Shown here: in pieces, positions 22,911-34,403 of the stretch | Position numbering within the stretch: the first letter of the stretch is position 1 | How the letters are laid out: each line of letters opens with the position of its first letter | Assembly (NCBI GenBank): GCA_036768485.1 | Contig: JAVLUZ010000826.1 | Location: 129,501 to 193,500, forward strand | DNA length: 64,000 bases | Source: Mermis nigrescens | Taxonomy: Eukaryota; Nematoda; Enoplea; Mermithida; Mermithidae | Reading direction: 5' to 3' | The notes under the pieces: generated by a model | Database searches by the model: none | Told to the model about the DNA's origin: nothing | The model's input: the letters and a program-made list of their open reading frames with translations, nothing else | Program-made: the position numbers and the translations under genes

Positions 22911-22912
22911 CA

Positions 22913-23555
22913 GTTGAACATCAAAAATTGGAAAATTACACTATACGTGAAACTTACAATAATAAATATGTACTTATGTTGTTTAAGTACAAAAGGCACC
23001 AATTTAGCCAGCCTGACAAAGAAGACTTCAGAAATCAGCCACTGACTAACTAAAACTAAACTGCCAGGCCGGGCCGCACATCCGCATCAACATTTCAATT
23101 TAAAAAGGTGTCTATACCCTGCCTTAAAAATTAATGGTTCGATAAACAGCTTGAGGCTAAACTTAAGAATATGGTACTTTTAGAAAAGAAGCAAAACGAA
23201 TATGGAATGCCAAAATTTTTTGCCTAAATGGTAGAACATGATGAATTGAAGCGCGGAAAAAAAATTTGGTGAAAATCTGAGTCGCACTTGCAAAGTTGCA
23301 GGCAACTCTCAATGTGAGTAGGGGGTGCAACGACTAAACGGCTCGATCCAAGGACTAACACATTTGTCAAAAATAAATAATATGGGCTGAAATTACGGGA
23401 GGAAGCATAGCAATGAAGTAGAAGAAAGAAAAAAGGCTCGAAAAGCTGTTTGAAATCTTAAAAAAACCTAAATAAATTTTCATATTTTTTTTGCATGTTT
23501 TTTTCGGTTTTACTTGACAAGATATACAAAAATCTAAGTTTTTGCTTCTATTATA
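22913..23555. other. AT-rich spacer, nothing recognised
   Basis: No gene, RNA or repeat end recognised. Confidence 0.35.
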
Positions 23556-23579
23556 CTTAGGCTTAGGCTTAGGCTTAGT
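23556..23579 (+). repeat. Interstitial (TTAGGC)n tract
   Basis: CTTAGGCTTAGGCTTAGGCT, about four TTAGGC units. This is the nematode telomere repeat. It is too short to be a telomere. Confidence 0.7.
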
Positions 23580-23607
23580 ATATCTGAAAAGGTGTTTTAA
23601 GCTGCTT

Positions 23608-23870
23608 AGGTCGAGGTCGCTCCCGCTCAGGTCGATGTTTATTGTTTAGATGCTTAGATCGATGTATAGATGCTCAGGTCGATGTATAGATGCTTAGGTC
23701 GACGTATAGACGCTTAGGTCGATGTATAGATGCTTAGGTCGATTATAGAAGATGCTTAGATTGACGTAAATTGGGTAGGTATAAGGTATCTGCATGTGAT
23801 TCTGCATTCAGCTGTTTGAATCTTCAAATCCTTAGGTCGAGAAGATGCTTGCTTAGGTCGAGAAGAGGCT
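23608..23870 (+). repeat. 20-bp minisatellite (GATGTATAGATGCTTAGGTC)
   Basis: About six units of GATGTATAGATGCTTAGGTC, with CTTAGGTCGA echoes to 23,870. The shared CTTAGG core suggests it grew from the neighbouring TTAGGC tract. Confidence 0.75.
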
Positions 23871-24392
23871 AATTAACGAAACCCATAGCCTTTGTAATAT
23901 TGATCATAGATGGATGAAATTTTTTTTCCGTGCTTTCTTTCATTATGCTCCAAGTACTGAGCGAAAAAATTCGCTTTTCTGAAGTTTATTTCTTAGTATT
24001 CTGAAAGTAACATATTCTTAAGTTACTCCACAGCTTGACAGTGGTTATCCAGGTCCGAAAAACTGTGGTTTGTCTTGTCAAAACCCCAAAAATCCAAGAT
24101 TTTTCAGGACCTCAAAAACCCAATGATGCCTGCCCGGTCGTCGTACGTAACGTCACCTAAAAGCTCGAGAAGATAATTAATACAGTAAAGATCATTACGG
24201 TTACTTTTTGTTATTATCGTTTGCACGTTCGCTTCATGGCATTTTCTTCTAAATCAAGTAACTCGACGAGGAACGCCCAATTGCGTCTCTTTTGTCATTT
24301 TATTTTTACGCTTTTAGTAGTTAAAACCTAATGAACGCTCCAGAATTTACGCGATGCTCTATGGGCCAACATACATACAAGATACATGTAGG

Positions 24393-24648
24393 CACACATG
24401 GGCGTGGGGGGTTTGGGGGTATGCAAGCCCAAGAAATTGAAATACCCCCCCCCAGAAATCAAAATACCCCCACAGAATTTAAATTATTTTTTTTTTGCTT
24501 TTTTAGCGATTTTTTGATGCCATTGGATAGTGCTCGATGAGAAACGTTGAAAAATTGTGTTTTTTCGCCACACGACCACTTTTAAGACAATTTTTTGACC
24601 TCCGAAAATTTTTACACCCCCCCAGAATTCCGATGCTGTTCACCTATG
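24393..24648 (+). mobile_element. Family A MITE
   Basis: CACACATGGGCGTGGGGG start and CACCTATG end. The flanks are CATGTAGG and CATGTTAG (imperfect 8-bp duplication). A shorter reverse fragment follows at about 24,735-24,900. Confidence 0.8.
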
Positions 24649-25185
24649 CATGTTAGTAGGTAATTAATGCAAGTAGCATTCAAATAGTGCAGTCTGATGG
24701 GGCAAAAGCCCACAAAAAGGGAACAGGATCAAAGAATTGTCTCAAAAAATGGTGGTATGGCGGAAAAACAACACTATTCAATGTTTCTCATCAAGCACTA
24801 TCCACTGTCATGAAAAATTTTTAAAATTGCATCCTGCAGTTTGGGGGATTTTGCTTTTTTTCTGAGGTGGGGGTATTCGGCACTCTGAGGTGGATACTGT
24901 CCAAGCCTACATACGTGTGAAACGGACTATAAACTAACCAGTCTCACAAAATCCTGTGGCCTTCGCTGTACAGCTTTTACATAAGCAGCTGTCGTAACTA
25001 TGTATGTTAATCGAATAACGTTAATCGCTGGATAATGAAGCGTTCTTTTTGAAACTTTGTTGGAATACTTTTCACCGTGAATGTTTTGATTTTCCCCGTT
25101 CAAGCGAAAATTTAGGAATGACGTTCATTTCGTTTTTTGACCTCAATAGTCATGCCAAAGAATTTCAACCTATATTTTCAGCTTT

Positions 25186-25835
25186 AGCACAAAATTCTCG
25201 GGCCAAACCGTAAATCCTACTAGTGTTTCCCCCGGTGGGAGAAACGTTGCTCCCATCAAAATTTCCCCCGGAGGGAGAAACGTTTCTCCCGGGAGAAACG
25301 TTTCTCCCATCAAAATTTTCCCCATTGGCAGAAACGTTTCTCCGGGTGTGGTTACTTATGCTTATCATGGTTTCGCCGTTTCTCCCAGTCTCCGGGTGTG
25401 GTTGGTTACCTATACTTATCATGGTTTCGCCGTTTCTCCCAGGCTCCCGGTGTGGTTACCTATGCTTATCACGGTTTCGCCGTTTCTCCCAGGCTCCCGG
25501 TGTGGTTACCTATGCTTATCATGGTTTCACCGTTTCTCTAGGCTCCCGGTGTGGTTACCTATGCTTATCATGGTTTCGCCGTTTATCCCAGGCTCCGGGT
25601 GTGGTTACCTATGCTTATCATGGTTTCGCCGTTTCTCGCGGACTCCAGGTGTGGTTACCTATACGTATCACGGTTTCGCCGTTTCTCCCGTTTCTCCCAG
25701 GCTCCGGGTGTTGATACTTATGATTGTCATGGTCCAGGCTCCGTGTGTGGTTACCTATGCTTATCATGCTATTTCTTTCTCCCTATCTTTTTCATTAGTA
25801 GGATTTACGGGTTGGGCCAAATTCTCTACCAGAAT
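25186..25835 (+). mobile_element. TIR element carrying a minisatellite
   Basis: The left end GGGCCAAACCGTAAATCCTA (25,200-25,219) is inverted at the right as TAGGATTTACGGGTTGGGCC (25,798-25,817). Between them lie GGGAGAAACGTTTCTCCC palindromes (about 25,273-25,308) and then about eight units of a roughly 50-bp repeat (GTGTGGTTACCTATGCTTAT, CATGGTTTCGCCGTTTCTCC). Open frames cross the array only because the unit lacks stops. Likely a non-autonomous DNA element with a satellite-like interior. Confidence 0.75.
25336..25780 (+). repeat. Roughly 50-bp minisatellite
   Basis: Units run from GGTGTGGTTACCTATGCTTA through CATGGTTTCGCCGTTTCTCC to CAGGCTCC. They are tandem, with small length changes. 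Confidence 0.88.
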
Positions 25836-26839
25836 GTATAAGGGATACAAAAATTTATGAAAGAATGTTATGCTGAAAAGCACGCTATATTTTAATTATT
25901 TCTGGGCAACCAAAATAACACTAATATATACTAGCAAAGAAAAATGCTCCGTTAAAAATTAAAGATATATAAATAACGTTAACGTCTAACAACGCTAGTC
26001 AACCATCACATTTGTAGGTGCACTTATATTGAATTTGTCTATATTAAACGCAGGTTATGCTCTCAGTCTCATCGGCCTAGCGAAAACCACAAGGCCACAT
26101 GAGACATAATGCCTAAGAAATGGAACTTTTGATGCTATTTCCGGAAATTTCGTCCCATCGGACTTCCCCCCAAAGAACTGGGCTGCTGCCCGCCTATGCA
26201 TGAAGCTATAAATGAGTGTCGAGAATTGAAGTTACAGAATTAAGCAGGCACCGCAAAACTAGCTTATTCCTAGCTTCACTGATATATTTTTTCGCTTTTT
26301 TTCTCGCAATTCTAGGTGTCAACCAATAAGAAATGATGAACAATTCAAAAAATTGCGTTTAGCCTGTCCGTAAAACAGATCTAATTCATAAAAAACAATC
26401 TAAATATGGTGAAAAACAGAACAAACGAAAACCAGGAAATTCTTAATGAAATTTTGAAATATCTCATGTGGATCGGATCGGATGGTTTTTGCGCAGTTTT
26501 TATCAACGAGAAAAGTATGAGCATTTGGATTCAATTCGTCAATTTTTTTGCAATTATCTGAGGTCAGATACCGCAAGCACGTGTGTCCCACTTTGCTGAG
26601 TTACTATTTTTACCTACACCTTAAAACATAACATAAACAGGACGAGACCAAATAATATATAATCATCTATCTTATCAAAGAAAAGAAATGGCTGTAATCA
26701 CATTAGATATGACATACATACGGACCAATAAATGGATTTCGGATTTTTCTCACAAAAATTAAATCGATAAATGAATCAAATAAACGAGAACGTATTTTAG
26801 GCCTCCATTCTGAAATTAAACCAGAAATCTTTAATAATG
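25836..26839. other. AT-rich intergenic region
   Basis: It lies 3' of the zinc-finger gene. An ACTAGCAAAGAAAAATGCTC fragment at about 25,931 matches the ends of the element at 51,798. Otherwise nothing is recognised. Confidence 0.4.
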
Positions 26840-28266
26840 CTAACGTTCTTCTCGAGATTTATTCTGCAAGGTAATGCGCAAATTTTGGTAACGAATAGTA
26901 GCGTCGTCGGGTCGGCCGCGATGCGAATTCAATTTATCGCGCGACGAGCCACTAGGCGATTTTTCCATGCGATCGTCGCGTGACCCATTCTTGCCGCGGG
27001 ACTCGTTTCTCCTGTCGCGCGATTCGCTTTTTTTGTCACGCAACGACTTTTGACTTACATCGCGCCTATTCCGCTCTTTGTCACGCGAACGCCCGCATTC
27101 ATCACGTGAACGGTTTCTTTTGTCACGTAAATGACTCCTTTTGTCACGTGAACGACTCCTTTTGTCACGTGAACGACTCTTTTTATCACGTGAACGATGC
27201 GATTCATCACGTGATCGGCTCCTTTTCTCGCGAGATTCGCGCTTCGATCCTTTATGGCGCGACTCAACGCTGTCCTTGCCGCTCGATCGAGGCGTACTAC
27301 GGCACTTCGGCGATCCATTTTGACGCGAACGCTTCGAGGACCGTCGACTGCGACTTCTAGAACGACGCGACGATGACGTCATTGCTACAGTAACCCTGTC
27401 GTTGTCATCAAGTCGGCGATAATGATGACGTGGTGGCGTTAAATTTTGATGACGAATCGATCGATCCGACGACAAAACAGCCGGTTCCAAACCTGACGAG
27501 TGGAAGCCAGCGACGGCGGAATCGTCGGTCGCTGGTAAATACGACGGCGTCATAAACGCCGCGTCATAACTCGGCGGAATCGCGTCGAACAATGGAAGCG
27601 GCTGCGGCGGCAATAAAGATTGAAGCATCATGAATAAGGCCTCTTGCTGCTGTTGATGCATGGCGATTTGTTCGCTAATAATAGCTTGCTGCTGGAGAAT
27701 AGCCAAATCATGCGATGACGTCAATGCATCGTCGTCATCGCTTCGTTGACGCCTGGCGTCAGCACCAACGTCGTCGTCGTCGTAGGATCGAACACGACGT
27801 TTCCGATTAATCATTTCGCGAGCGTCCCCAGCGTTTGTCGCTCGCTTTTGACTTTTTGTACTGTAGCCCAAGCGTTCGAATACGGATGGCGGCGGTGGTG
27901 GCGACGCCGTTGTTGTCGCCGCCGCTGTAGCATCGACAACGATTCGAGGCGGCGGCGCCTTTGGCGTCAGACGCCAATTGACGCTCGACGCCGTCGCCCT
28001 TTTGCCGTCCATGCGATAAGCGCGATTTGCGCCGCCGCCATCTTCATTGTCGCTGACGCTCTCCAAAATAACGCCCGGATCCAAATGCCGCCGGCGGCGG
28101 CTGCTATCCGGCGCCGGTGCCGCGCCGGAGTCGGACGTCATTGATGCGGCGTCGACGACGACGCCGTCTTTGACGCTGACGCTGCCGCCGCCGCCGCCAC
28201 CGTGTTCGTCGTCGTCGTAATAAACGCTGACGTCGTCGTCGGAGACGTTCTCCAATTCGACGTTCA
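26840..28266 (-). CDS. Zinc-finger/RS protein, last exon (RS domain)
   Basis: Terminal exon, residues 766-1239 of the reconstructed protein. The acceptor is ATTGAAG|TG at 28,266/28,267, entering with two bases to complete a split codon; the stop is at 26,840-26,842. The order is an acidic stretch (NVSDDDVSVYYDDDEH), polyglycine, PPPPPSVFERLGYSTKSQKR, a Gln-rich stretch (MHQQQQEALFMMLQSLLPP), then an RS domain with repeated SRSRDKR units (21-bp DNA repeats), ending DATIRYQNLRITLQNK. RS domains are typical of splicing and mRNP factors in the nucleus. GC-rich codon use contrasts with the AT-rich introns. No orthologue recognised. Confidence 0.85.
27105..27235. repeat. 21-bp exonic repeat encoding KRSRSRD
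   Basis: On the plus strand CTTTTGTCACGTGAACGACT recurs about every 21 bases, in frame, within the RS domain. Variants include HLRDKRN and DESHRSRD. Confidence 0.75.
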
Positions 28267-28594
28267 CTTCAATGACGTCATAAGGGGAAAAACAGGTTTA
28301 AAATAAGTAAGTAACGATGTTGTTTAATAAAATGGAATAAATTATAATACAGTAATAAATTAAGCAGTATTATAGTCAACTTGAATCGTTTGAATGGGAT
28401 GGAGTAAACAACATTAACGGCTATAGTGATATGTAAATAAGGCTGTGGTAATTTCATACAGGCAGATTGAAACATGATCAGTGCGTAAACTGCAAGAACA
28501 TTAGTAGGTCGATCAGTTGTCATTGATGGGTCCAAGAGAGTAATAAGGCAATCAAATATATTTACTAAGACATATCTGCGGGTTTGGACAACAA

Positions 28595-29212
28595 GGGGCG
28601 TAGAGGAGGGGGCTTTGGGGGGTAAGCACCCCCCCAGAAGTTGGAATATCCCCCCAGAGATCAAATTACCCCCAGAATTCAATTGTTGAAATTTTTTGCT
28701 CTTTTAGCGATTTTTCGATGCCATTGGATAGTGCTCGATGAGAAACGTCGATGGTGTTTCTTCGCCATAAGACCACTTTTAAGACCATTTTTTGACCTTT
28801 GAAAATTTTCTCACCCCCCCCCAGAAATTTTTTCACCCCCACCTCCCCCCAGAATTTCGGTGCTGCCCACCTATGATATGCACCAACCAGAAGGCCGAAT
28901 ACTCCTCCTTCAGAAACCAAAATACCCCTTCCCGAGTTCAACTTTTGATTTTTTTTGTCTTTTCGCAATTTTTGATGCTAATGGATAGTGCTTGATAAGA
29001 AAGGCTTAAAAATGGTATTTTTTCACCATACAACCATAGGTGGGCAGCGCCGGAATTCCGGGGGTGCAAAATCTTTCAAAGGTCAAAAAATGGTCTTAAA
29101 AATGGTGATCTAGCGAAAAAAACACCATTTTTCAACGTTTCTCATCGAGCACTATTTATAGGCATCAAAAAATTGCGAAAAAAACAAAAAATTTCAAAAA
29201 TTGAATTCTACC
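28595..29212. mobile_element. Cluster of three family A copies
   Basis: A plus copy ends CTGCCCACCTATG (about 28,874). A truncated plus copy runs to about 29,032. A reverse copy begins CATAGGTGGGCAGCGCC (about 29,034) and is cut by B3 at 29,213. Confidence 0.7.
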
Positions 29213-29650
29213 CAGGCACGTAGCTGGCCGTCCTATTTTGGGGGGACCAAAACCAATTTTGGGAAGACTAAGCCCAAAAAGACCAAAAATAGCACAGAAT
29301 AACGTTTAAAAAGTCCTATTTTTCCAATTTTTCGTGAATTAGGGGGTCCGGACCATAGGTGGGCAGCACCGAAATTCTGGGGGGGGGTGAAAAATTTTCA
29401 AAGGTCAACAAATGGTCTTAAAAGTGGTTGTATGGTGAAAAACGCCATTTTTCGACGTTTCTCATCGAGCACTATCCAATGGCATCAAAAATCGCTAAAA
29501 AAGCAAAAAAAATTTCAAAATTTGAATTCTGGGGGGGTATTTTGATTTCTGGGGGTGGGTATTTCAACTTCTAAGGGGGTGCATACCCCCCAAACCTCCG
29601 TGTGGTCATGTGTGGTCCGGACCCCCATTCCACCCAGAGCTGCGTGCCTG
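29213..29650. mobile_element. Family B MITE (B3) with nested A element
   Basis: CAGGCACGTAGCTGGCCG start and AGCTGCGTGCCTG end. It lies inside an A copy whose other half resumes at 29,651. The nested A (29,354-29,614, reverse) is bordered by GTCCGGAC on both sides. The outer flanks do not match, so one side has been rearranged. Confidence 0.75.
29354..29614 (-). mobile_element. Family A MITE nested in B3
   Basis: CATAGGTGGGCAGCACCG start and CATGTGTG end, with exact duplication GTCCGGAC (29,346-29,353 and 29,615-29,622). Confidence 0.88.
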
Positions 29651-30809
29651 TGCAAACCCCCCCAACCCCACGTGTGCATATAGCCATTTTAAGACCATTT
29701 TTTTATCTTTGAAAGATTTCACCCCCACCCTGAATTTTGGTGCTGCCCATCTATGGTATGGACCCAATAGAATCAGGCAGACCCCCAGAAATCCACAGAT
29801 CATGCAAAAATAAAGGTTTGGTGCTATTTCTAGCGATTTCGCCCTATCGAACCCCCCTAAATTTGGTTGCTGCCAATGTGTGAAAACTTGCGTGCAATTT
29901 ATAATTTTATGCCATTTTTGGCCGAAAATAGGAGGTCATTCACCATCCTCCCTAAAAATGACCGGGAACGCCCCCCTCTCGGAATTCCGAGCCCTTACAT
30001 GTACGTTACCTATTTACAAACTAATGTTTTATAGAAAAGATTGGAAGATTAGAACAAAAGCACGATGAAGCAAAATGATTGTTTTAAATGGAAAGTTAAA
30101 TCTTGAAGTAAAAAACATATAGGTACCTACATACAAATCTAGAACCCCAAAATCTTTCGTCTCCTCATAGCCCCAAAGATTGAGATGAAATCTTCTACAA
30201 TGCATCTAATTTTGGCACAAGCTTGCGTTTTTAGACAAATTCGGACGCTTTTTTTCCATTTTAGGCCAAAAAATAAAAAGTCACTCATTTGAAGCATCGC
30301 GTATGTGAATAACCTTGCTATTAATGAATTCACATACATTTTGGTCCGAGTTATGTGACCAAAAACATGGCAAAGTATACATATATCCATCCTTTATCTA
30401 GCAAACTCTTTCTGGTCAATGGGGTGGCAGCCATGGTCCATCGATTTTGGGGGTCCAGACTCCCACGCCCACGTGTTGCGGCCGCCCTATACGCGTACTG
30501 GCTCAAAATTTTAGGTGAGGGTCCTCAACCATTTTTTGGGAGGGGGCAGGCATAGATAGTAAATTAATTATTAATTAAAAAATTAACAATAACAAATTAA
30601 TTACTAAATCTAGGTTAAAACATTGGGCACATTATGGCCGATGCAGGGGTCAGTCCCATACATGAGTCGCGGTCAAATTGTAGGGGAGAGTCCGATAGGG
30701 TCAAATTGCCAAAAATTGCACCCAAAATTAAATTATGAAGGGTCTATAGAGTTTATGGGAGTCCGACGAATTCTGGGGTTCAGCAGACCCCAGACCACCC
30801 GTACAATAC

Positions 30810-31025
30810 ATGTAAAAATTGGGATGGGGGATCCCCCACCCAAAGTCGGACACCCCCCCCCCAAACCGCTCCAAAGCCAGAAAACTTATGACCCCCACTT
30901 TTAGAAAAAAATCGAATTTTTTGGTCATTTCTAGGCGTTTTTTAGCCAAATTAGGAGGTAATAAACCCCCTCCCCTGAAATTAGCCCGGACCCCCCCCTA
31001 AATTTCGAGCCGTTACATGTACGAC
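30810..31025 (+). repeat. Family K G/C-run repeat
   Basis: ATACATGTAAAAATTGGGAT start, GGATCCCCCACCC, TTTTTGGTCATTTCTAGGCG, and CGAGCCGTTACATGTACG end. Related pieces are at 29,930-30,010, 38,080-38,345, 42,370-42,590, 59,540-59,690 and 62,290-62,560. Confidence 0.55.
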
Positions 31026-31499
31026 CCCCACGATGGTCAGCCCGGTCTGGGCAGGGTCAGCCGAATGAGAAAATTTTTTTATGAACACTCTGAAAACACT
31101 ATATAAATCATCCCGCTTCGGTGATAAATTTAGAAACTTTTGCAAATACTACCTCTTTGACCATTTTTTCTCCCGATTAAATTTTTTCAGCAAAATTTTC
31201 AACTCGATACATCAATTGATTCAAAATTCTACCGAAGCCCTTTCTTTGTGTCAATTTTGTCCAAGAGAAAAATGAAAATTTGCGAGGAGAATGGGGCAAA
31301 ATTAGGGCGAAAAAATATACAACTCCAATTTTTGCTATCAAGTTTAAAACCATAATTTGACAGTAAAATAAGACAGCAATTAAGCACTACTGGCAACAAA
31401 AAGTCGCAAAAAAAAGTGTAAAATTCAAAATTTTCTTAACGGGGATCCAAAACATCTATGCATGAGTGGCATCATACATGCACATAGGGGGGTGAGGGG

Positions 31500-32033
31500 C
31501 ACACCTGGGCGTGGGGGGTTTGAGGGGTATGCAGCTCCCCACGAGAAACCAAAATACCCCCCCAGAAATCAAAATACCCCCCAGAATTCAATTTTTAAAT
31601 TTCTTTTGTTTTTTCGCAATTTTTTGATGCCAATGGATAGTGCTCGATGAGAAACGTTGAAAAATGGTGTTTTTTCGCCATACCACCACACCTGGGCGTG
31701 GGGGGTTTGGGGGGTATGCACCCCCAGAAACCAAAATACCCCCCCCCAGAAATCAAAATAACCCCCCCAGAATTCAATTTTTGAAAATTTTTTTCGTTTT
31801 TTTCGCAATTTTTTGATGCCAATGGATAGTGCTTGATGAGAAACGTCGAAAAATGGTGTTTTTATCGCCATACCACCATTTTTAAGGCCATTTTTCGACC
31901 TTCAAAAAAATCTTGCACCCCCCCCAGAATTTTCTTGCTGCCCACGTATGCATACCACCATTTTTAAGGCCATTTTTTGAACTTTGAAAAATCTTGCACC
32001 CCCCCCCCAGAAATTCGGTGCTGCCCACGTATG
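31500..32033 (+). mobile_element. Family A MITE interrupted by another A
   Basis: The outer copy has flanks GTGAGGGG (31,492-31,499) and GTGAGGGT (32,034-32,041). The inner copy 31,687-31,950 has exact duplication CATACCAC (31,679-31,686 and 31,951-31,958). This is a clear self-nesting event. Confidence 0.92.
31687..31950 (+). mobile_element. Inner family A MITE (264 bp)
   Basis: Complete A element from CACACCTGGGCGTGGGG to CTGCCCACGTATG, inserted into an A sequence. Confidence 0.92.
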
Positions 32034-32041
32034 GTGAGGGT

Positions 32042-32832
32042 GTATTACCCCCCCCCCTTAAGAGTCAGCCGGACAGGTACTGTCCGGCGATTTTGAGCTG
32101 ATGGGACTTTTTTTGCATCATTATACGAGGTCACAAGCAGTAAAAACGTCAAAAAAATTTGGCGCTCCGCAGCAGATTAGTACTTTTAAGTTCTTTTTAC
32201 TTAAAAAAACGAGCAAAATTGATAAATTTCAGCATTTTTTACTGTTAAAAGTGATGCAATGCAGTCAAAATGGACTAAAAATGCTTTTAAAATGCGATAT
32301 TACCACGAAAAAGCGTTTTATGGGCCATTTTGACCATTTTGGTCGTAAAAACAGCAAAAACAAATTGTGAATGTTAAATTTACTGCTTCTAGATTTTCGG
32401 GATTTCACCCCCTGCCGACCCTGACCTTGGGCACCTATGGGTGGCATAGGTGCACAAGGTTGGGGTCGGCAGGGAGAGATGAAATTCCTAAAATCCAACA
32501 GTAAATTTAATAATCACGATTTTTCTGCTGTTTTAACGACCAAAATGGTTAAAAAACTATAAAACCTTCTTTCGTGGTAATATCGCATCCTAAAAGCATT
32601 TTTAGTTCATTTTGACTGCATTAAATCACTTTCAACACTAAAAATGCAAAAATTTATCAATGTTGGGCGCTATTTCAGTGAAAAGTAGTACATACAAATC
32701 TGGCGCGAAGCGGCGGAAAATTTTGACGTCTTTACAGCGTCTGACCTAAAACGTGATGCAAAAAACGTTCCATCAGCTCAAAATGGCCGGACAGTACCTG
32801 TCCGGCTGATCCTTCAGTGAGGGGGGAAGTAA
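32042..32832. repeat. Head-to-head pair of family E repeats
   Basis: Two E copies face each other around GCACCTATGGGTGGCATAGGTGC (centre about 32,445). The outer parts carry 9-bp stems with 3-nt loops: GCCGGACAG/GTA/CTGTCCGGC (32,068-32,088) and GCCGGACAG/TAC/CTGTCCGGC (32,786-32,806). TATTAC..CCCC lies at both extremes. GGCGCGAAGCGGC is at 32,702. Confidence 0.75.
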
Positions 32833-33396
32833 TACCACACACACCCCCTATATGTATGTATAGTGGGTGGGTGCAGGATCGTAGCCAGGATTTTATTTCG
32901 AGGGGACAAAAATCTTAAAATCAGATATCTCAGGAACATTAGGGGAAAATCAAAAATAAGGGCATTTTTGAACGCTTCCCAACGAGCTCTACAAAATACT
33001 TAAGAAAAATTTCTAAAAATTTTCTAAACATTTTTCAGCGTATTTCATACTCATACACAATAAATCTATCGATCAAACTATCAGCTCAAGTTATTTCTTA
33101 TCGTCCAGTCAATAAGCGATTTATTAATATCTTCTTAATTAACTCAATCTTTGTGCTCTGCAAAGAAAAACAAGCAGAAAATAAGTGATTCGGCGCGATG
33201 CGCCAGGAAAATTTGACCTTTTTCTTCATGTCCAACTCAAATTTGGACGGTTTAAAAGACAAAAATTAGACAGGAACAATTAATCATGCGCGAAGCGCAG
33301 CAAAATTTGGCGTTTACCAACTTAGAGTACACAAAAATCCCGTTTCGGCAGCCTTTTAAATGCAATTCGAGAATTTTTCATTTCTTCCTTACGAGG

Positions 33397-33549
33397 CAGG
33401 CACGTATGTCACAGGGGAATAAGGGGGGGGGGGGGTTCGGCGGACCCCCCAGAATTCTGAAAAATAAGACTTTTTAAACGTTATTTTGCGCTAATTTTGG
33501 CCTTTTTGGGCCAAGTCCACCCAAAATAGAACGGCCAGCTACGTGCCTT
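33397..33549. mobile_element. Family B MITE without insert (B4)
   Basis: CAGGCACGTATG start and AGCTACGTGCCTT end, with flanks TTACGAGG and TTAGGAGG (7/8). It lacks the A element seen in B1-B3. Confidence 0.82.
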
Positions 33550-34138
33550 TTAGGAGGACCCTTGTGAGACACAAACACATTTTTTGGTTTCAGGAGGGGG
33601 AAGGGCCATTGCTCCCCCTTGCCTACGGGCCTGGGTGGGTGACGCCTTGATCGTGAAGGGATCCAAAAATATTTAAAGTCCAGAAAGTCCTTTCGATTTT
33701 TTCATTAGGATCAAAACGTATTGTTTTGACGTATCTCATATCGAGATTCAGGAGCAATCTATTTATTGGCCCGAAACATCCGAAAAAAACTGGGGGAAAA
33801 ACAGTTTTCAAAAGTTCAACTTCAAGTTTTTCGAATTCTGAGGGTTTTTTTGAGAATTGCAATACACAAACTTTGTGCAAAAAGAGCCTGCGTTTCAATT
33901 CCTTTCACGTAATATTTTTACTCTTCATTTTCCTAGCCAATATTTTATAAGTTTGTCGAATGTTTCAAATCAGTCTCAATTTGCTACGATTCAATTTAGT
34001 AGATTTGAAAATTATAGCGTGCGAGTAAATTGCAAATTTTAGTAAAAAAGTTTATACGATGTTATTGCTCATCATTAGAGTTAATAATCTTGAAGTGTAT
34101 CAAGACAAATGAGGAAGGTCAAAGGTCAACATTATGAA

Positions 34139-34403
34139 CACACCTGGGCGTGGGGGTTTTGGGGGTATGCACCCCCCAGAAACCAAAATACCCCCCCCCA
34201 CCAGAAATCAAAATACCCCCCAGAATTCAATTTTTAAATTTTTTTTCGTTTTTTTCGCATATTTTTTGATGCCATTGAATAGTGCTTGATGAGAAACGTC
34301 GAAAAATGGTGTTTTTATCGCCATACCACCATTTTTAAGGCCACTTTTTGACCTTCAGAAAATCTTGCACCCCCCTCCAGAATTTTCTTGCTGCCCACGT
34401 ATG
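34139..34403 (+). mobile_element. Family A MITE
   Basis: A 265-bp complete element with exact duplication ATTATGAA (34,131-34,138 and 34,404-34,411). Confidence 0.95.

Larger units (their letters stand above)
17050..22912 (+). mobile_element. Decayed non-LTR retrotransposon (Jockey/CR1-type LINE)
   Basis: The order is a PHD-type zinc-finger ORF1 remnant, an endonuclease/exonuclease/phosphatase remnant, a reverse transcriptase remnant, and an (ATTC)n 3' tail at about 22,884-22,910. It is broken by many frameshifts and stops. Two insertions split it: a segment with GCTTCGGCC-rich ends (about 18,265-20,135) and an A-family MITE (21,113-21,371). The 5' limit is approximate. Confidence 0.82.

Noticed and set aside
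23556..23579. A true telomere or chromosome end
   Set aside because: Only about four TTAGGC units, flanked on both sides by ordinary sequence.
25348..25860. 170-codon open frame with repeated VTYAYHGFAVSP
   Set aside because: It is produced by a stop-free minisatellite. Several frames are open at once and the unit length is not a stable multiple of three.
32042..32832. Helitron
   Set aside because: The hairpin is not followed by a CTRR end and no 5'-TC terminus is evident.
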